A stretch of DNA of 64,000 bases, taken from the NCBI GenBank assembly GCA_006386115.1, contig VFIW01000002.1, positions 558,001 through 622,000 on the forward strand, written 5' to 3'. Of this stretch, positions 31,279-43,163 are shown one piece after another. Within the stretch, counting starts at the first letter, position 1. Each line of letters starts with the position of its first letter. The notes under the pieces were generated by a model. It was not told the origin of the DNA and did not search any database. It saw only the letters and a list, made by a program, of their open reading frames with translations. Both the position numbers and the translations under genes were made by a program. Source of the stretch: Globisporangium splendens. Its lineage: Eukaryota; Oomycota; Peronosporomycetes; Pythiales; Pythiaceae.

Positions 31279-33207
31279 AGAGTGTATAGAAAATGGAAGG
31301 CGGGCTTCCACACTAGAGATAGAACTTGCGATGGTGCGTGTGCTCTTCTTGCAGGATGCGTTTGATGATGTCGGTCTCAAGTTCTTAATGGCAACAGGTT
31401 GCTTTCACATCTGGTGGTGAAGTGTAAGAAGGTGCCGAGTTCCAAAAACATGATTGTAATTGCAATAATATTGCAACGATCAACTTCTATAATTGTAATC
31501 AGTCAAATCTCAGGTGTTGCAATTATTTACACAATACACTGTCGACAGCACTAAGAATTGTGTCGTCGCAGTGACAACATGCTGCTGACATCATTTTTTC
31601 GGCTCCGTTCAACGCCATTCACAGCTCAAAGATACAAGCAGCATCTAGCTTACCCTGAGTGGGATCTTATTGCTAGCAACTTGATGTCTCTTGTGGCTAC
31701 GTACGCTTAAACATTATGCACTGCATTCACTTCTCTGCTGTCTGCCTTGCTGCTGCAATGCCGACGTCCTAGGCGTGATGACTCCTTGTCCACTACATAT
31801 CAGCCAGCAGTCTGTATGTAGTGAGGTTACAAAGAGAGCATCCGCGCATGGTCACGCCTCCCCAGTCGTCCGACCCGACCAAAGTGGCGACGCGCGTTCC
31901 GGAAACCCCATCTCAAAAGAAGATGGGTGAAGCGGCCACATTTATTGCGCCGTAGGTACAGATGACTCTCAGCACTGTGTCACTTCGATCCGTTTTCGTT
32001 TACACAGCGGATGACAAGGAGATGGGTCCACGCTGCGGTGATCTGATAATCGCGGAGATTCATCCTGTGGATGGGGCGAAAACGAGTCACGCAAGCTTTC
32101 TTCACTCCTCATTTTTTTCGGTACAGTTGGACGAGGACCCAGTGACTGATTGCGCAAATTCATTGACAGACCCGACGAGCTTCATTTTGCTATAGTAGCG
32201 TGCGTCAACGGCGAGTCATGACACCTGTTCTTCCACAGATTAGAAGAGATCCTGTATCTTTGATCTTCGAGGATGCGATCTATTGTAGTGTAATGTTACC
32301 CCTACTGCCTTGACATCCACCATCTCTATCTGATACTTTGTTCTGCCGCACCAGACAGCGATTTCCCCCTCCTGTACTCCGATGCCTGTTGTGAACAAGT
32401 GTTGCAACAAAATCGGATTTGTACAAGCACTCATCCACAACAGACATCGAAGTAGAGAGCATTATTCTACGTCGTCCTCAGCGCGCCTAGATCACTTTAT
32501 CGCCGAAGACGTAAACGTGACTGAAAACTCTGTGCTAATATGATATATCGTCATGACGCATGTATTTGAACTGAGCGTTAGCTTTAGTGTGCGCCATCCA
32601 GGATCTTACAGCGAGGGAATCCTAGGGTCTGCACTTCGAACTCTCGCCCATTAGTGACCTTTCTCCTTTGATTTGCCACTCCTTTCGTCTGCTCAAGACA
32701 ATAGAATCGTGAGATCAGCGTGCAAATCGTGTGCGATGCAATGGGGTTGGCTGTGTATCCGTCCACAGGTATTATTTTAATATCGGCAAGTCAATATCTG
32801 CTTTGATTTGAAAAGTTGTCATTTCTTGAGAGCCAAATCACCACGCTGTGGACCGAGCCAGGTTCGTTCCAGACTTCTGTAGACATAACAGGGTCGGTCA
32901 AGATGGTGAGAGGTAACATCCCGAGTCCTGAATCCACTTGCCCTTTTTCAAGCCCCGCGTCCTTCCTCCATCAGATTTCAGAATCAGAAATGGAGCAAAC
33001 CAAACACTTTCTTTGCATACACAGTAGACGTTTGCAACCACTAGAATCGTTGACTCTGGGTTGAATTCAGCGCATCCCATTTCCACTTATAGATGGATGT
33101 CATCGGACGAATTTGTTCGTTTGCAACTCCATCGTAGTCGTTCACATCGACCGCCCTCTTGTCAAGGATAGCAACCGGCAGGCAAGGCAAGCTGGTCCCC
33201 ACCACAC
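31279..33207. other. Intergenic, no gene recognised
   Basis: About 1.9 kb of AT-richer sequence between the ligase gene and subtilase copy 2. It has only short overlapping frames, without domains, transposon motifs or RNA genes. The left border of homology with the copy 3 region lies at its right end (33,208). Confidence 0.6.
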
Positions 33208-33226
33208 CTCACTTTCCAATTTGCCA
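33208..33226 (+). promoter_or_regulatory. Oomycete initiator of subtilase copy 2
   Basis: CTCACTTTCCAATTTGCCA, a full match to TCAYTYYNCAWTTT plus GCC, 35-53 nt upstream of the ATG at 33,261. Identity with copy 3 starts exactly at its first base. Confidence 0.8.
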
Positions 33227-33260
33227 AGTTCGCACCACAACACCAGCCAACTCGACAAAC

Positions 33261-34892
33261 ATGGTCTTCACCAAGCTCACCGCCGTCCTCGCCCTCGCCG
33301 CGATCGCTTCTCTCGCTGAAGCCGCGCCACGCGTCCACCCAGGCGTCCACCGCACCCTCCAACAGCAAGGCACGGTCAACATCATCGTGACCATGAAGGA
33401 CTCGCCAGATGCTACCATCCAGAGCGTACAGGAAGCCGAGTTCGCCACCCGTGGTCAACAGATCGCCAGCCTCGTGGAGCGCCTCGAGAAGCACAGCGAG
33501 GGCTCGCAGGCGTCCATCAAGAGCATCTTGAGCCAGGAGTCGGTCTCGGAGACCCCTCTGTACACGTCGCACGAAAGCTACTGGATCAGCAACCAGATGT
33601 ACTTCAAGGAAGCGTCGTTCGAGCTCGTGACCAAGCTGGCGGCGTTGCCGGACATCGCTGAAATTCGTGAAGAGCAAGTACTTCCTCGCAAGTTGCCAAT
33701 CTCGACGTCGACCAACTCGTCGACCTCGGCGCTCGAGGCCACGAATGAGTGGGGTGTGACCAAGATCAACGTTCCTGCAGTCTGGGCTACTGGCAACCGT
33801 GGTCAGAACATCGTCGTATCCAGCATTGACAGTGGTGTGCGTGCGACCCACGAAGCGTTGAAGGGCAACTTCCGCAGCACTTTCAGCTGGTACGATCCTG
33901 AGAAGAAGGCGACGGCCCCCTACGATGTTGACGGTCATGGCACGCACACCATGGGCACCATCGCGGGTTCTGGCGGTATCGGTGTTGCTCCAGGCGCCAC
34001 GTGGATCACATGCAAGGGCTGCACCGTTGACAAGAATGGCGAGTCTACGTGCACGGAGTCTGACTTGCTTTCGTGCGCGCAGTGGATCACATGCCCAACG
34101 GACCCAACGGGCAAGACCAAGGACTGCTCCAAGGCGCCTCACCTTGTGAGCAACAGCTGGGGTGGAGGTCAAGGCGATAGCTGGTACCAATCCTCTGTTA
34201 ACGCGTGGCACGCGGCTGGCATCATTCCGATTTTTGCGATCGGTAACGAAGGTCCGGCCTGCACGACCGCCAGCTCCCCTGGTGATTACGCGAACGTCAT
34301 CTCTGTTGGCGCCACGGACAGCACGGATGGCTTGGCGAGCTTTAGCAGCAAGGGTCCATCGGTGACTGGTTTGTTGAAGCCAGAAGTGTCAGCTCCTGGT
34401 GACGAAATTCGTTCGGCCTGGGGCACTGGCGACACTGCGTACAACACCATCTCGGGTACCTCCATGGCCACTCCTCACGTGTCGGGTGTCGTGGCTCTGC
34501 TGCTTAACGCGAACCCATCGCTCAAGTTCGCGGACATCAAGCGCATCTTGACCACGACTGTGGACACTGCGACATTGAAATCTGCGCGTCGTACATGCGG
34601 TGGTACTCGTGACGGTACTTTCCCGAACAACAACTTTGGTTACGGTCGTGTGAACGCGTTGAAGGCTTTGAACAGCGCGACTGGTGCGCCAGCTCCAGCC
34701 CCAACGTCTGCGACCCCTACTGCTGCTCCAACTCCAGTGCCAACTACCCGTGCTCCAACTCCGGTGCCGACCACTCGCGCTCCTACCCCAGCTCCAAATG
34801 CGTGCTCTGTGTACACCAACCGCAACGACTGCATGGACGATTTCAACTGCATCTGGCGCTCGTCGTCCCAAACGTGTGTTGTGTGGGTTTAA
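33261..34892 (+). CDS. Secreted subtilisin-like serine protease, copy 2
   Basis: 543 residues, single exon. The ATG at 33,261 starts a signal peptide (MVFTK...AEA, cleavage after about 21); an upstream in-frame extension would bury it and precedes the initiator. I9-type propeptide about 38-142, S8 domain about 163-470, triad Asp190 (SSIDSGV), His226 (GHGTH), Ser401 (GTSMATPH), oxyanion N329 followed by Glu330. A Thr/Pro linker with two TRAPTPVPT-type units and a Cys-rich tail (CSVYTNRNDCMDDFNCIW) follow, as in copy 1. RTLQ replaces the RTLR of copy 1 at 31-34. Polyadenylation signal AATAAA at 34,990. Copy 3 is almost identical in the first 470 bp and a patchwork after that. Confidence 0.92.
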   Translation: MVFTKLTAVLALAAIASLAEAAPRVHPGVHRTLQQQGTVNIIVTMKDSPDATIQSVQEAEFATRGQQIASLVERLEKHSEGSQASIKSILSQESVSETPLYTSHESYWISNQMYFKEASFELVTKLAALPDIAEIREEQVLPRKLPISTSTNSSTSALEATNEWGVTKINVPAVWATGNRGQNIVVSSIDSGVRATHEALKGNFRSTFSWYDPEKKATAPYDVDGHGTHTMGTIAGSGGIGVAPGATWITCKGCTVDKNGESTCTESDLLSCAQWITCPTDPTGKTKDCSKAPHLVSNSWGGGQGDSWYQSSVNAWHAAGIIPIFAIGNEGPACTTASSPGDYANVISVGATDSTDGLASFSSKGPSVTGLLKPEVSAPGDEIRSAWGTGDTAYNTISGTSMATPHVSGVVALLLNANPSLKFADIKRILTTTVDTATLKSARRTCGGTRDGTFPNNNFGYGRVNALKALNSATGAPAPAPTSATPTAAPTPVPTTRAPTPVPTTRAPTPAPNACSVYTNRNDCMDDFNCIWRSSSQTCVVWV

Positions 34893-37601
34893 GTTCGCAT
34901 ATGCTGTATACCGTAGTCTAGTGCGATCATAGTTAGCATTGCTTTGCTGGCATTTACCTCTGTTGCTCCATTTGCACAATGTCAAAATCAATAAAACATC
35001 GATGTTCATTTCAACTCGGAAATGGATTGTGGGAATAGATTTTGAATCAAGCAAATCGAGGGAACACCACATCAGAATAAACCTTTACAGGTCAAAGCCC
35101 GGTCAGGTCCGTCGTATGGTACGAACAGATCACCAAAACGCGTGGCTTGCCACACAAACCCAACGCCTACCAGCTCTGACGACTCAATCCACGGGTAGCA
35201 GCTAGCGCAACTTGCCACTCTTCCTTTAAAGGCGCGGTAAAGAGAAGGTTGAGCACGTCGCTGCACCAGGTGCTGGAAGCAGTGTGTGAACACTGCCGCG
35301 CGGACAGTGAGACGTGATCAGAAGTTGACCTGCACAGGATTCTACCTGTATCGCACTAGTATGAGGATGAAGAACATGACCAAACTCAAATTCACTCGTA
35401 ACATGTATTAGCACGCAATCATGTATAAACGAATGCCGAACAAGCTTAGGCTGAAATGGTCTCGCTCAACTCGAATGGCAGTCTTGAATAGGGGCTTCGA
35501 AGATGAATATTTTCTTCCGTGATGATCAGATTCGCGCCGCTTGACTTGTGTTCACTCGCTCCAGCGTGCAGGTCCTCATAGAAAGCTCTGACATTGAACG
35601 GCTCACTGGACATCGTCCCCCGCTTCACGATTCTTGAGTGCGCACTTTTTGGAAAGCACATGGTAGGCACAAACCGATTGTGGCAACGTTTGCTTTGATG
35701 ATGACTCTCTTGATACGCTTACTCGCACTTGGGAATCGACTCTGCAGCTGAAGCTGCCATGTGGGCTTTTTCGAGGTGAGCGCGTGGGGTGGCCAGCGCA
35801 CCAGCAAGTTCCAAAGATCTGAGAACAGAGAAAACGGTACTGTCGCTTGTCACTGAGATGCGCTGACGAGAAGAGCGAACCCACGGATTTGAAGAGTGGG
35901 GAGCGTCGTCTCGCTGACTAGAATTTGATCGCACCAAAGCGAATACACAAATACAGGCAGTTGAAAGCAAGAATGGTGAGTGCTTTTACAGAATATGTAT
36001 CCTCGTTAGAGCATAGTTGGAGTAACTGATGGCATTCATCGATTACGAGCGCGGCTTTGGTTTGAGTAAGCTGATGATAATCGCGTTTTCTCCTGAGTAC
36101 TCTCGCTTGCCCATCTTGTCCCCTCCCCCTACTCGTTCCATGTGAGTGCCACCCTGGACCAAAGTGAATCAGATACCCAAATGCCTATTTCGTTGCACGA
36201 GTTCGCGCAATCGTAGGATGTGTCCTGTTGCTTGTTTATCAACGCAACGCAAACCAGAACGAAACAAAAAGAAAACCCCGGTTGCGTCTAAAGCATACCG
36301 CTAGCTTAAATGTTGCTTCATCCAACACAAAGACTGCAAATGCCTCCGAATCTCTCATTGACACTCACAGTCATTTGCATGAAGCATGAGCATTTCTGAT
36401 ATCTACTAAGCTCAGAAATACTGATACTCAGTGAGAAACATAGCGCCATACGTGTGTAAGACATGGCACCAATGCCATTCTCCAGTGTTTGCTTTTACGC
36501 TGTAGAGCAAATCAGCCAGAGGATGACATGAATATGCCACATCAGTTTTACAACAACTTGCTTATGATATCCTCAATATTGTGTCAGAGCCAATGTGTTG
36601 GGTGCATGAAATCACAAAAAAATACAATGTCTCGGTAGAACCGAGCGATCGCATCGCCAAATGAAATGCATTGCGTCTTATTCTACAGTGTCCAGTACTG
36701 TAAAGCAACTTGAAGACGACATTGATGCCGCGTCTGCGTCGACTACATCAAGGGCGAGATCTTTAGGATCTCTGGATCTGTCCGATCTTTGGATGACAAG
36801 GGTGTCACGTCATTACCAGTAAACGAAGAGATGGACATGTTTCAAAGAGATTATCAGAAATTGAGTGCCACTCTCGTGACATAGCCGTTTCAGGCGTCAA
36901 GCGAACCCATCACATTGCTCGAACAAAAAAGCGCGGCGAAGACGAATTCATCTGCTCGGTAATAAGTACAGTTCCGTAGCAAGTTGCAATCAGTGCGGAA
37001 TTGCGCAGCGTTAATTTTGGAATTAATTAATTCAGCAACAGGTGTGCAACCCCATTCCATCCCTATTAAAATACGCACTTTAGTCGCTGCTGATGAGCAG
37101 CCCATTCACCACAGCGTAGTCACGACACCGTAGCTTCATAATATAGCGTGCAGTCAAATCGGTTAGTAGTGCATCTAAACTGTACTATTTGCTTGCCCAA
37201 ACCTGGATTCGAGCACGGGTTTGCATGCTTATTTTTCTACTCGAGATGTTTCTAGATCACTACGAATCAACTCTTCTAAAGGAGCGACTTCATTACTCAA
37301 CTGAGCGCCTACAGTAAAACATGGGTGGCATACACTCGTTGCAGACTTCAACGATCCAAACAAAAGCCTCAAGACATGTATCGGAATCAGACGCAAGACG
37401 TTGCACATGGAGATATGAGAGTGCAAATCTGCACAGAGCCAAGACAATTTTGGGAGTGAGGGTGCACGCAGGAAATGGACGACAGCGTCTCCCCTTCTCC
37501 AAACACGACAATAAGCAAACAAAGACACCAGAGCGCTTGCTTCTACAAACCACCTACTCCCCCGAGTTTGGGTGTTTAAAAACAGCAGACAAACGCCAAC
37601 G
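34893..37601. other. Intergenic between tandem subtilases
   Basis: 2.7 kb, AT-rich. It contains a possible decayed minus-strand frame at 35,446-35,985 (hydrophobic start without ATG, then frame change), which I do not call as a gene. No transposon termini or RNA genes seen. Confidence 0.55.
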
Positions 37602-37620
37602 CTCACTTTCCAATTTGCCA
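37602..37620 (+). promoter_or_regulatory. Oomycete initiator of subtilase copy 3
   Basis: Same CTCACTTTCCAATTTGCCA as copy 2, with the same 53-nt spacing to the ATG at 37,655. Sequence upstream of it is unrelated to that of copy 2. Confidence 0.8.
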
Positions 37621-37654
37621 AGTTCGCACCACAACACCAGCCAACTCGACAAAC

Positions 37655-39085
37655 ATGGTCTTCACCAAGCTCACCGCCGTCCTCGCCCTCGCCGCGATCG
37701 CTTCTCTCGCTGAAGCCGCGCCACGCGTCCACCCAGGCGTCCACCGCACCCTCCAACAGCAAGGCACGGTCAACATCATCGTGACCATGAAGGACTCGCC
37801 AGATGCTACCATCCAGAGCGTACAGGAAGCCGAGTTCGCCACCCGTGGTCAACAGATCGCCAGCCTCGTGGAGCGCCTCGAGAAGCACAGCGAGGGCTCG
37901 CAGGCGTCCATCAAGAGCATCTTGAGCCAGGAGTCGGTCTCGGAGACCCCTCTGTACACGTCGCACGAAAGCTACTGGATCAGCAACCAGATGTACTTCA
38001 AGGAAGCGTCGTTCGAGCTCGTGACCAAGCTGGCGGCGTTGCCGGACATCGCTGAAATTCGTGAAGAGCAAGTGCTTCCTCACGACTTGCCAATCTCGAC
38101 GTCGACCAACTCGTCGACCTCGGCGCTCGAGGCCACGAATGAGTGGGGTGTGACCAAGATCAACGCCCCTGCAGTCTGGGCTACTGGCAACCGTGGTCAG
38201 AACATCGTCGTATCCAGCATTGACAGTGGTGTGCGTGCGACCCACGAAGCGTTGAAGGGCAACTTCCGCAGCACTTTCAGCTGGTACGATCCTGAGAGAA
38301 AGGCGGCGACCCCCTACGCTGCCGATGGCCATGGTACGCACACCATGGGCACCATCGCGGGTTCTGGCGGTATCGGTGTTGCTCCAGGCGCCACGTGGAT
38401 CACATGCAAGGGCTGCACCGTCAACAGCGTCGGAAAATCGACGTGCACGGAGTCTGACTTGCTTTCGTGCGCGCAGTGGATCACATGCCCAACGGACCCA
38501 ACGGGCAAGACCAAGGACTGCTCCAAGGCGCCTCACCTTGTGAGCAACAGCTGGGGTGGAGGTCAAGGCGATAGCTGGTACCAATCCTCTGTTAACGCGT
38601 GGCACGCGGCTGGCATCATTCCGATTTTTGCGATCGGTAACTCAGGTCCAGCCTGCACGACCGCCAACTCTCCAGGTGATTACGCGAACGTCATCTCTGT
38701 TGGCAACACGGACAGCACGGATGGCTTGGCTACTTCCAGCAGCAAGGGTCCATCGGTGACTGGTTTGTTGAAGCCAGAAGTGTCAGCTCCTGGTAGCTTA
38801 GTCCGCTCGGCCTGGAGCACTGGCGACACTGCGTACAACACCATCACGGGTACCTCCATGGCTGCTCCTCACGTGTCGGGTATCGTGGCTCTGCTGCTTA
38901 ACGCGAACCCATCGCTCAAGTTCGCGGACATCAAGCGCATCTTGACCACGACTGTGGACACTGCGACATTGAAGTCTGCGGGTCGTACGTGCGGTGGTAC
39001 TCGTGACGGTACTTTCCCGAACAACAACTTCGGTTACGGTCGTGTGAACGCGTTGAAGGCTCTCAACAGCGCTGGTTCCGCTTAG
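37655..39085 (+). CDS. Secreted subtilisin-like serine protease, copy 3 (no C-terminal tail)
   Basis: 476 residues, single exon. Same signal peptide and propeptide as copy 2, and the same triad positions (Asp190, His226, Ser401). Differences cluster after residue 140 and are mostly amino-acid changing: YDVDG to YAADG, TVDKNGE to TVNSVGK, GNEGP to GNSGP (Glu330 to Ser, next to oxyanion Asn329), PGDEIR to PGSLVR, TSMATPH to TSMAAPH. The protein stops at LNSAGSA, right where copy 2 enters its Thr/Pro linker, so it is the bare protease. It is probably active and secreted. It is the closest relative of the truncated copy at 55,014. Confidence 0.92.
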   Translation: MVFTKLTAVLALAAIASLAEAAPRVHPGVHRTLQQQGTVNIIVTMKDSPDATIQSVQEAEFATRGQQIASLVERLEKHSEGSQASIKSILSQESVSETPLYTSHESYWISNQMYFKEASFELVTKLAALPDIAEIREEQVLPHDLPISTSTNSSTSALEATNEWGVTKINAPAVWATGNRGQNIVVSSIDSGVRATHEALKGNFRSTFSWYDPERKAATPYAADGHGTHTMGTIAGSGGIGVAPGATWITCKGCTVNSVGKSTCTESDLLSCAQWITCPTDPTGKTKDCSKAPHLVSNSWGGGQGDSWYQSSVNAWHAAGIIPIFAIGNSGPACTTANSPGDYANVISVGNTDSTDGLATSSSKGPSVTGLLKPEVSAPGSLVRSAWSTGDTAYNTITGTSMAAPHVSGIVALLLNANPSLKFADIKRILTTTVDTATLKSAGRTCGGTRDGTFPNNNFGYGRVNALKALNSAGSA

Positions 39086-39435
39086 ATTGCGGCTCAATAG
39101 GCCGCGCCAACGCTGACAATTCTTGAATTGACTTCGAAGCCACTCATCAGTGCATAAATTCAATAACTGGATGACTGGGTGGTCGTGTTGGCTGCAATTG
39201 TCGATCTCCTTTTAGACCTATGAGAGGGTCGAAGTTGAGATAGTAAACACAATAAATACAAATATTGTTGTCATGGTCAAGGATATCATCATATCATGCT
39301 CAAGCTGCAAAACTCGTAACAGTAGTCGGAAAAAGAGCAGAAACCTCCGCGAGTGGCAAATTTTACTGTCAAAATGTCGGGGTGTTCAATTGCGTTAATT
39401 TCCCCCATTTTCAACTACTGTAAAACCTCTGATAC
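39086..39435. other. AT-rich region before LINE 2
   Basis: 350 bp with no coding potential. The true 5' end of the following LINE is probably inside it, but I cannot place it. Confidence 0.5.
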
Positions 39436-40969
39436 ATGCTCTGGAATGTCGTCCGGTTTGTCACTTTCGATCTAGCCTTCTACAGGACAGACAGCCTTGG
39501 TACCAGCTGTTTGTGTCGGTTCACGGCTCTTTACAACAGGATGCGGATTCTTGAGAAACCAAAAAAGGCGAACGACAATTACCCAACACTCAATGGAGAA
39601 GAAGCGGACGCGCTGGTAGACCTTTTTCGTCTACTGGCAATTGAAAAGGGGAAATCCTTTCCGGAGTGGAAGCGGACGATCCAAGATTTATGCAAGGATA
39701 TGCACCGGTCATCGTGGACAGTGGTAGCGCTTATCCAAAAGAGAATTGACCAGAACAGGCTTGCAGAAGAAACCAAGGCTTCGCCATGGGGTTCGCAATC
39801 GAGCACCAACAGTCAAACAAAAGCCAAAGAGCAAGGCACCCAACCCTTCACCTTCATATCGGACAAATACTTGGAGGAGGAACAAAGCAACATGATCCGA
39901 CACTGCAAGCAAAAGTTCGAGTACTCACTAACCCTGTGTCAGCCGACAACGATGGAATGGGAAATCATGCTAGCGATCGTGGAAGGAGAACTCCTGATTC
40001 GACATCTGCCTCAATTCCTACGGCGAGTGTGTGATGGGGACACCCTTTTCCGCTTCCAGAACACCATCGCAGCTCAGGTGGAAGGAGAGTTGGTCGGCAA
40101 ATTATCGGATGCAACGCAAGTTTACAAAGACCATCAATCGACCGGACGAGTCGTGGAAGCCATCTTCCAAGCAGCGAGATACCGAAATGACGGCAAAATG
40201 GAAGAGACAATGGCGATGCTGAAAGACCTCAAAGCCGCGGAATATAATGACAGCACTCACTCTCCACTTCTTTTCCTTTGACAGGAGCGCAGCGACGAAA
40301 TGAGACAAAATGACGATCCCCTTCCGACGCCAATTGGTGCAGCTCATATCCGCGCACCAGACGGAGACAACCGGAGAGCGACCGGAGGCAAACAACGTTT
40401 GGAACAGGCAATTGGGAGCGGACGGGCTACAGAATGCAGAATCTAGATCCAGGTACAAAATTCAGCTTTTGAACACTGCTCGCTCGATGAATATGGCTTT
40501 GTTTTTAGAATACTTGAAGCAGACGACAGGCAAGCGATTCTACGCCTACCCACTCGATGAGTACGGTCCAAGATCCCACCAATCGCAGTTGTGGGAGGTG
40601 CTCTTTGAAGACGAATTGTGTCCAAAAGCGCTTATCGATGTCAGAAGAATTATTTGGCGAGGGCAAACGATCACCCTTCACCACGCTTCCAAGCATCGAA
40701 TGGCTCCTTGTTTAATCTGCGGGGCAGCGGGACATTTCGCGCGAGCATGTAAGGCAATGGAAGAGGAACTAAAAACTAACAACTGCATTTACGCAGACGA
40801 CGAGATCGTGAGTAAACTTCCGAGAAAGCCAGCCACTTTCGCCAGGCAGCGGAAATTAAAGAGTCGGTCTCAGACAGCATCGACAAACAGAAACAGCCGC
40901 TTCAACCAGCAGCAGAGATTCCTCACGCCAGTGAGGAAAACAAGCCGAGCGAGAACGCGAATCCCGTGA
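39436..40969 (+). pseudogene. LINE ORF1-like region with CCHC zinc knuckle
   Basis: Two frames, 39,436-40,281 and 40,310-40,969, must be joined across a frameshift near 40,280-40,310. The first is a charged, helical, Gln/Lys-rich segment with no known fold visible. The second carries CLICGAAGHFARAC at about 40,711-40,752, a perfect CX2CX4HX4C zinc knuckle, as in LINE and Gag nucleic-acid-binding proteins. Role: presumably RNA binding in the retrotransposition particle. Confidence 0.7.
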
Positions 40970-43114
40970 CACCTGACGAGACCAACACGTCCAGCCCACA
41001 ACCGAACTCCAACCCAAAAAATCTAACAAAAAATGCACCGTTTACAGTGGGAACAGGAACTCCAGTACAACAAACCAGCAAACACAAAGAACAGGCGAAG
41101 ACGAAACCAAACGGCGGAGTAGCGAATGCAAAAGGACACGCGCCAAAGACAAGCCAGAAAAATGGACCAAGACAAATTTCCAAGGATGACATCCGGTGGG
41201 TAAAAGAACTGATGCGCTTTCGACGAGATATGGAAGAGCTAATGAAGGCGCACGTGGAAAGACAAGCTGAACTCAACCCGAATCGCAACGACATCATGGG
41301 CTGGGATGAGGAGTACACGCTTCAAGACGTGATGGACGCCAACAGCCTGGCAGAAGCAACAACACCACCTACCAGAAATTGCCAATTTTATGCAGTGGCG
41401 GAAGCGATGCTCCAAATCGCGCATTACAACATGGCCAATGAGAAGCTGCTCGAGGCAACAGCGAGCAGAATCAAGCAAGGCATGAACGCGGCCGCACGTC
41501 TCAACTTCGATCTCGAATATCCTGAAGGAACGCATTTGGGGAAACTCGAAGCACTGGGGAGAAGGGATCGAAAAATGAGCCCAAAAGAAAGGAAAGCAGA
41601 TGTTCTCGACTATTTCAATGATATCGCAAGTAGCCCTCCAGCCGATCGTCCACGCTGCCAGGGTCCATGTGGGGTGGACCAGAGTCCTTGCGGATGGCTG
41701 CCAAGGCTTTGCAGAGAAAAATCTTCGTGCTCATCGAGACAACGTACGGAAACCGAAAAGGGTTTGCAATTTACAAGCCGCAATCCAGAGTCCACGCAGG
41801 AAGCCAATTTTTGTCAGCCAAAGAGCATGCGTGCACGGGAAACAATGGGAAGACGAGCTTCGTCAGGACAGAATCGAAGCAGAGGCCACGAGCAGTCCGC
41901 TACCAATCGTGATGAAATTTGCCAATGAACACTACAACAGTCTGCATTTCAGAACCCTTAACGAACCATCGTCACTGGCGAATATGACGAGCTCATCTTT
42001 AGCGAAGCATCTCCAAGGATCCGAAAGGAACAAGACAGAGTTCAAGACTAACCGATCCGGCCAATTTGACTCCGAACCAGTTACAGAGGACCCAATGGAG
42101 GACAGCGACAATTCCAGTTTGGAAGAGCTAGTGTGGACTCCACCGCTGGAGGAGCGAGAGAAATTTGAGCCAAACCAGCTCAACGGACATCACGGCTGGT
42201 CGTTCGCATCTCAGGAGAATCAGCTTGTGGTATATCACTCGCCCACAACCGAGTTACCTCCACAACCCAGGAAGCGAGATAGAGACGAAACCCTGATGCT
42301 CACAGCGAAAGATGGCGACGTCACGATAAACCTGAACAGCCCCAATGTCCCCCTCAAGAAAACCAAAACGCTCTCGAGACGATTGGCGATCGAAGGAGAC
42401 TCCATGCAGAAACCCAGAGACCTCGAGCGCATGCTGCAGGAGCATTGGGAAGGGTTCCAGGAGCAATGGAAAGAAGAAACCAAATGTCCCTTTCCTCTGC
42501 TCTCGTCCAATCATGATGTATGGACGCAGGCAGCTCTCAATGAATGGGAGCGAATGATAGCAATGTTGAAGACGTCGCCAGGACCGCACCATGTGCTGAA
42601 CCACCTCAGAGGGCCAACGCTAGTGGACTTGGCACAAGTTCTGCGCGAACAGGTGATTGAGGAAGGACTCAAGCATCTTTCATACCGCACCGATCAGGCA
42701 GAAACCAGGGTATGGATTACACGTTGGTTTGACAGGATGGCAACGGCAACCACGAATCAACAACGGGCGGCACTACTCAATTCCAAGGAAGACTGGTCGA
42801 AGCTAGGAAGAATGAAGTACGGTGGTCTCGAAGTTCTGCGACTTCGTCACCCGACCCAGCAAGAGAAGCTAAGCCGCTACACCATCTGCACAGTGGTGTA
42901 TGAGGAGGAGCTGCAGACGTTCAGGTCTAGCGACGCCGAAGACCCAGACAACCTGTACGAGGCGATTGAAGACTTCTGTACGATGTTGAAGCAAACTAGA
43001 GAACTCAAAGCAGCCTTCAAGAGCGGAGAGGAGCTCAGCGAGTGGTCAGCACTATCGGTGATCATGGCTCAAGTCACCATGGAAGCGGACTCGGTCCAGC
43101 CCTCAAGGTACTAA
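40966..43114 (+). pseudogene. LINE second ORF region, function unknown
   Basis: A GTG/TGA overlap with the preceding frame at 40,966-40,969 begins a frame to 41,928. A second frame continues from about 41,620 to 43,114 (504 codons from 41,600), so one frame change near 41,620-41,700 is implied. The product is acidic and low-complexity in the middle (EDPMEDSDNSSLEELVW) and helical at the end. I recognise no domain. It lies between the zinc-knuckle ORF and the endonuclease, where most LINEs have nothing this long. Confidence 0.5.
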
Positions 43115-43163
43115 AGGCGCGACACCAACAGGTAACCAAGATGGCAGTAGCCCAGGTACAGAA

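Noticed and set aside
33159..33260. Upstream in-frame extension of subtilase copy 2
   Set aside because: It precedes and includes the initiator element and would bury the signal peptide; copy 3 shares only the sequence from the initiator onward.
35446..35985. Possible minus-strand effector-like gene with hydrophobic start and a frame change
   Set aside because: No ATG precedes the hydrophobic segment, a stop lies just upstream, and no RxLR or other motif is clear.
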